Notes under the pieces: generated by a model
Database searches by the model: none
The model's input: the letters and a program-made list of their open reading frames with translations, nothing else
Told to the model about the DNA's origin: nothing
In this document: piece after piece, positions 60,239 to 64,000 of the stretch
How positions within the stretch are numbered: position 1 is the stretch's first letter
Layout of the letters: every line of letters begins with the position of its first letter
Assembly: GCA_963799065.1 (NCBI GenBank)
Contig: CAWCVJ010000001.1
Coordinates: 2,294,001 to 2,358,000, forward strand
Origin: JAJPHW01 sp963799065
Lineage (GTDB): Bacteria; Acidobacteriota; Terriglobia; Terriglobales; Acidobacteriaceae
Reading direction: 5' to 3'
Length of the DNA stretch: 64,000 nt
Made by a program: the position numbers and the translations under genes

Positions 60239-61282
60239 CTACTTTTTGCTGAAGACGAAGATCGGCTCGCTTTTGAAAGCACTCTTCCCAATGTGCTTTA
60301 GCCCAACCATTTTGCTGAGTTGAAGCTGCAACGTCTCGACCAGACGCCAGCCGTTGTCTTCCGCGTATCTGAGAAAGACCCTCGCTAGGTTGGGATACGC
60401 CGCTACGCTGGCAATGTTGATCGCGAGGATTCCGTTACGTTTGAGTCCGTGTGCGCAGTTGCGCAACGTCGCTCCGATGAAGCCGTGGAGCCACTCGTGT
60501 TGCGTCGGAAACTTCTTATAGCTCTGCGTCGGTTCATCGCTGTACATCTCGTGTCCCGGCCCGAAGGGAGGTGATGTAAACGCTAAATCGAGCGAACTGC
60601 GGTCTGGCACGAAGACCTCGCTTCCGGTTTTGTGAAGCTCGACCTCCAAGGTGCGACGCCCTAAGCTCTGAGCCATTGGGGCTAGTTCGTCAGCCATTTC
60701 TCGAAGACCGTCCATCGCGACGGTGCTGGGATCGGTGCCGATGTAACGGTCTACGCGGTCGCATGCGAGGGCACCGAGCAACCGACCACCGAAGCCTGCT
60801 GACATGTCCCAGACCACACCGCCTTCGTCTGGAAGGAGCCGATGATAGACACTGGCAGCGGCGGTCGGACGGAAATTCGAGACCGACTGTGTGCTAGAGA
60901 AGGTGCGGAGTATCTTTCGCAGTCCGCCATCGCTGAAAGCGTTACCGAGTTTTGTTCGCCGCTCAATTGCCTTGAGGAACGACTCGTCGTCGGTGAACAC
61001 TTCAATCGGTGTCTTCCTGTTTCCGCACTTCACAGTCCATGCGAGGGGATGATAGTGCCAAGCCAATGCGAGACCGTGCATCGTTTGCTTGATCCGCCCT
61101 TGCTTGTCGATGATCCCTGCGTGGTCGGCGACTAGAAGCTCAAGAAGCTCTTGACGTCTCTGGTCGCGCTTCAAACTGTAAACGGGGAAACCTGTGCGAC
61201 GATAGTGCTCGAAATCGGCACGGCATGATGCGATGTCGTCATGTCGAAGAAACGGTAACGGTACTGGTCGGCTAGTGCCCAT
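60239..61282 (-). CDS. DNA methyltransferase (amino-methyl, SPPF type)
   Basis: A 347-residue protein starting at ATG 61282 (MGTSRPVPLPFLRHDDIASC); the open frame continues 130 codons upstream inside the preceding gene and is not used there. An N-terminal ~150-residue region of unknown role (KTPIEVFTDDESFLKAIERR) precedes the SAM-binding motif VWDMSAGFGGRLLGALA with acidic IGTDPS, and the catalytic motif LAFTSPPFGPGHEMY. SPPF/SPPY fits N4-cytosine or N6-adenine methylation. The start overlaps the HTH gene by 11 bases, and the GNAT gene follows by 2 bases. No cognate restriction enzyme is adjacent, so it may be a solitary modification enzyme. Confidence 0.85.
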   Translation of the reverse strand: MGTSRPVPLPFLRHDDIASCRADFEHYRRTGFPVYSLKRDQRRQELLELLVADHAGIIDKQGRIKQTMHGLALAWHYHPLAWTVKCGNRKTPIEVFTDDESFLKAIERRTKLGNAFSDGGLRKILRTFSSTQSVSNFRPTAAASVYHRLLPDEGGVVWDMSAGFGGRLLGALACDRVDRYIGTDPSTVAMDGLREMADELAPMAQSLGRRTLEVELHKTGSEVFVPDRSSLDLAFTSPPFGPGHEMYSDEPTQSYKKFPTQHEWLHGFIGATLRNCAHGLKRNGILAINIASVAAYPNLARVFLRYAEDNGWRLVETLQLQLSKMVGLKHIGKSAFKSEPIFVFSKK

Positions 61283-62063
61283 GCCGACCGTTCCCCGGCG
61301 ATCCTTCAAGCAGCATGTGGCGCACCCGCGCCTGCCGTACAACAGCCAAGCTGACGCCACAGGCTTTGGCTGTATCCTCGTCAGTGCCGCCGTTCTTGGC
61401 GATGAACTTGGCGATCCCCAAGTGCATGTCGGCGCAACCGCCACAGTCTTGCGGGAAGGGTTTCTGGGTTGAGAGGATCGGCAACAGCGTGGAGCCGCCG
61501 TTCGACGGGAGATTGCGGGATTTTCTTGCCAGAGAGGGGCGACAAGGGTTCGAGCGGTTGCTTCGCTTGCGACGATCCTCGACGGCGACCGACACTTCAA
61601 CCCGACCATGCCGCTCGCCGAAGCGATCCGCAATGGCTTGGGCGAATTGCTGAATTGCATCGGCAAACGCATCCGAGCTTTCGAGTGGCCCGAACACCTT
61701 CGCCATCTGTCTCTCGGTCGCTTTGAAGAGCGCTCGCCAGTCGCCCTTCGACAACCTGCCCGGCGCTTTTTGACCTGAGGAAGAAATTTCCCCAGCTTGT
61801 TCGCTCAAGAGTTGGCGGACACGGCGGGGCGTGACATGCAGGTTTTGAGTGATCCATTCCGTCCAGCACGGTCGTCCGGGCACGGGAACCCGTCTCCCCG
61901 GCTGCGCCCAGCGCCTCCGCGCCTCGCGTAGGTAGGGGATAAGCTCCCGCAGTTTCTTGAAGCCTTGAACGCACCGATCCACCAACTCTGAGTCGGACAG
62001 CGTCCGCACGAGGTCGTCAGCAGGCTTGACTTGAAAGTCCGGCGTCCTTTTCTGGGGCAGCAA
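61272..62063 (-). CDS. Putative DNA-binding protein with two HTH-like segments
   Basis: A 263-residue protein starting with TTG 62063 (GGGAG upstream). Region ~45-90 reads LREARRRWAQPGRRVPVPGR then WTEWITQNLHVTPRRVRQLL, a helix-turn-helix-like pattern. The C-terminal ~60 residues contain a Cys pair (QDCGGCADMHLGIAKFI) and a second HTH-like helix pair (TDEDTAKACGVSLAVVRQAR). The middle is Ser/Arg-rich and less ordered. I recall similar proteins from phage-like and island genes without assigned function. It overlaps the methyltransferase start by 11 bases and heads that three-gene unit. Confidence 0.7.
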   Translation of the reverse strand: MLPQKRTPDFQVKPADDLVRTLSDSELVDRCVQGFKKLRELIPYLREARRRWAQPGRRVPVPGRPCWTEWITQNLHVTPRRVRQLLSEQAGEISSSGQKAPGRLSKGDWRALFKATERQMAKVFGPLESSDAFADAIQQFAQAIADRFGERHGRVEVSVAVEDRRKRSNRSNPCRPSLARKSRNLPSNGGSTLLPILSTQKPFPQDCGGCADMHLGIAKFIAKNGGTDEDTAKACGVSLAVVRQARVRHMLLEGSPGNGRHGH

Positions 62064-62210
62064 AACGGTGTTCTCCCGTTGCCAATGTAACGGTCGGCGG
62101 CCCGTGCAGGGAACAAAACTAAGGTCACTTTGGGTTACTGGCGGCGACGGCGTTGCTGGGATTCAGAGAGCGTCGGCATGGGACAAGTGGCGGCGGTAGC
62201 GGGCGGTCAG

Positions 62211-63998
62211 CTACAACCTCGGATCGACAGGCTCGCTTTCCAGCGCCAAGACTCCGAATACACACTCATGGACTCGACGTAGGGGTTCCCGTTCGACAAA
62301 TCTGTGCAGTGCCTCGATTCCCAAGGCGAACTCCCGCAAAGCCAGCGACCGCTTCGTGCCGAGACCTCTGGATCGGAGGCGTTCGAGATGCTCCTGCGCG
62401 GTGTACTCAGGTCCGTAGATGATGCGAAGGTATTCTCTGCCCCTGCACTTCACCGCAGGTTGCACTAGTCCACGTCGAGTCTTCGTGACGAATTGGAAAG
62501 GCTTCACGACCATTCCCTCTCCCCCGGACGTGGTCAGTTCTTCCCACCAGTCAGTACCCTCTTTCTGACTAGCCTCGTCTCCCAAATCGACTACCTTGTA
62601 CGGTGTCGCCAGCAGGAGCGCCTGATCGGAGGCGCAAAAGCGAGCCAGCGTGCTCATGTGCCAGACGTGGTCTTTATCCGAATGCACCACGCCCTCGCTT
62701 GCCAGCAGATGAAAGGGCGCGAGCTTGAGGTCTTCCAACGAGTGAACCGTCCAGCAATAGCGGCGGTAAGAGTCGATGTAGAGTTCAGCCATAGTCTGAC
62801 GTTCGTCGAATCGTCCCACTAGTTCGGAGGCTTCTGGCACATGTCTGGCGGACGCCCGCAACGCAGCTATCGACGCTGCCAGACCAGCCCGCGCAGCCGC
62901 CCCAGTCGGAGCGTATTGCTGGCGCAGCAAATCTTGTGCCTTGGAAGACCACGGCATGAGTTCGCAATCGAGACATAGCCAATCGGTCTTAAGCTCCTCC
63001 CACAAACCTGACTCGGTTGCCGCTGTCTGGATACGACGGAGGAACTCCCTCTCCAAGGTGACGTCGTTGAAGAACCGCCTGCCCGTCCGCGTGTAGCAAA
63101 CGCCGATTTCGTCCTGCGTTACCCCGAATCGACGCAATGCTGCGTCCCGGTCGCGGCAAACGATCACGACGGCACGCGACCCCATGTGTTTTTGCTCGCA
63201 GATCACTCTCTCAACATGCGCTTTGCGAAAATAGTCGAACGCCTCAGCCGGATGCTCTAGCAAGTCTTTCCTTTGGCTGGTCTCGCTAGGTGACATCGTC
63301 GGCGGGAGATAGATAAGCCATTTCGGATTGGATGCAAAACGGCTCATCACTTCGAGCGCAGCGATTGCATTTTCCTCGCGAACGGTGAGATTGCCATGAA
63401 GTCTTGTTTCAATGATGCGTTTGCCGATTACGTCGTCGATGTCGAGTACATCATCCTGCTCGTGCTGCTGCGAGAGGGAGGTCGCTGTCTGAGGGGACAC
63501 CAACGGCTTCACAGGCTCGTAGTAAACACGATTGGCTGGGACGGATACGATCTCTTTTTCGGGATAGCGCAGCGCCGCCAGTTTGCCGCCGAATACACAT
63601 CCTGTGTCGATGTTGATTGTGCGGTTCAACCACTGCGGCTCTGCGATTGGTGTATGCCCGTAAACCACGGAAGCCTTCCCGCGATAGTCCGCCGCCCAGT
63701 TGTAGCGGACTGGAAGCCCGAACTCGTCTGTCTCTCCCGTGGTCTCTCCAAATAAGGCAAACGAGCGGATCGCTCCCGATCCTCGCCCCTGCATCTCTTC
63801 TTTCATTCCGGCGTGAGCTACAACCAGCTTCCCGTCATCGAGAACGTAATGGCTGATAAGACTGTCGAGGAACGCCGCGACCTTGGTCTTAAATTCCGGC
63901 GACTCGGCTTCAAGCTGCGCCACTGAGTCGGCGAGTCCATGTGCCATCTTCACGTCCTTGCCCCGGAGCTTCTGAAGCAGCTTCATGTCGTGATTGCC
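62211..63998 (-). CDS. Bacterial polynucleotide kinase-phosphatase-ligase (Pnkp), phosphatase and ligase part
   Basis: The frame enters from beyond the right edge. It starts inside the phosphatase domain at the metallophosphatase motif GNHD (63,987-63,998), continues with LVVAHAGMKEEMQ and VYGHTPIAEP, and then carries the ligase domain with the nucleotidyl-lysine motif VICEQKHMGSRAVVIVCRD, LCLDCELMPW, GGEGMVVKP and VQPAVKCRGREYLRI. About 596 residues are present of the usual ~850, so the kinase domain lies outside. Pnkp heals 2',3'-cyclic phosphate and 5'-OH RNA ends and with Hen1 seals and methylates them, repairing RNA cut by ribotoxins. No hen1 is visible in the window. Confidence 0.92.
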   Translation of the reverse strand, partial: GNHDMKLLQKLRGKDVKMAHGLADSVAQLEAESPEFKTKVAAFLDSLISHYVLDDGKLVVAHAGMKEEMQGRGSGAIRSFALFGETTGETDEFGLPVRYNWAADYRGKASVVYGHTPIAEPQWLNRTINIDTGCVFGGKLAALRYPEKEIVSVPANRVYYEPVKPLVSPQTATSLSQQHEQDDVLDIDDVIGKRIIETRLHGNLTVREENAIAALEVMSRFASNPKWLIYLPPTMSPSETSQRKDLLEHPAEAFDYFRKAHVERVICEQKHMGSRAVVIVCRDRDAALRRFGVTQDEIGVCYTRTGRRFFNDVTLEREFLRRIQTAATESGLWEELKTDWLCLDCELMPWSSKAQDLLRQQYAPTGAAARAGLAASIAALRASARHVPEASELVGRFDERQTMAELYIDSYRRYCWTVHSLEDLKLAPFHLLASEGVVHSDKDHVWHMSTLARFCASDQALLLATPYKVVDLGDEASQKEGTDWWEELTTSGGEGMVVKPFQFVTKTRRGLVQPAVKCRGREYLRIIYGPEYTAQEHLERLRSRGLGTKRSLALREFALGIEALHRFVEREPLRRVHECVFGVLALESEPVDPRL

Positions 63999-64000
63999 CG

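Noticed and set aside
61283..61672. N-terminal extension of the DNA methyltransferase from the upstream open frame
   Set aside because: The 130 extra codons overlap the HTH gene in another frame and have low-complexity Arg/Ser/Pro composition; homologous sequence begins at MGTSRP.
37131..64000. CRISPR array or cas operon near the Cas4-like protein
   Set aside because: No regularly spaced direct repeats are visible anywhere in the window, and the Cas4-like domain belongs to a DUF2779 protein outside any cas context.

Overview
The window looks like an acidobacterial chromosome, probably class Terriglobia (relatives of Koribacter or Sulfotelmatobacter). The basis is moderately high GC, a very large secreted FG-GAP/Ig-repeat protein with a late hydrophobic segment and an LTGCAGG motif, chains of response regulators, and relics of integrases and a small basic repeat protein that I associate with this phylum. 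This placement is inferred from recalled family resemblance, not from a search.

Core part (1 to about 37,130). It opens with the 3' end of an alpha-E protein gene and a transglutaminase. Next comes a sugar-acid catabolic locus (1,740-12,310): KDG kinase, a divergent GntR regulator with two candidate operators, an enolase-superfamily dehydratase, KDPG aldolase, an RraA-like protein, an M24 peptidase homologue, an SDR, a mannonate dehydratase, an MFS sugar porter and a secreted GH39 glycosidase. Most of these genes overlap by 4 bases. The set reads as import and breakdown of hexuronates or aldonates through 2-keto-3-deoxygluconate to pyruvate and glyceraldehyde-3-phosphate. An NtrC-type regulator follows, then a large secreted beta-propeller protein preceded by a folded leader that can sequester its ribosome binding site. 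A cyclic-di-GMP and phosphorelay cluster (17,346-24,923) comes next: GGDEF, EAL and PilZ proteins, two hybrid kinases and two stand-alone receivers. After a scar holding integrase and IS3 relics beside tRNA-Asp and tRNA-Val come housekeeping and envelope genes: NAD synthetase, DsbA-like protein, secretin, CTP synthase, RuvC, and an ABC-2 permease fused to an amidohydrolase with its ATPase.

Accessory part (about 37,131 to beyond 64,000). A tyrosine recombinase gene starts 141 bases past the 3' end of tRNA-Asn, and from there the content is typical of a defence or repair island. It holds a cytidine-deaminase-like/DUF4238 pair; a four-gene ATGA-coupled type I restriction operon (hsdM, a DUF262/DUF1524 protein, hsdS, hsdR); a three-gene cassette ending in a Cas4-like plus DEDD nuclease (DUF2779); a zinc-finger ORF coupled to a DUF2130 coiled-coil nuclease-like protein; a serine recombinase; two membrane proteins with effector-like layouts; and a long minus-strand run (SRAP protein, a candidate HEPN protein, GNAT, DNA methyltransferase, HTH protein, bacterial Pnkp RNA-repair enzyme). 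No distal att repeat is visible, so the island probably continues past the window.

The parts most likely to hold something new are the leader RNA at 14,019-14,120, the deaminase/DUF4238 pair with its shared operator, the DUF2779 cassette, and the methyltransferase/GNAT operon.
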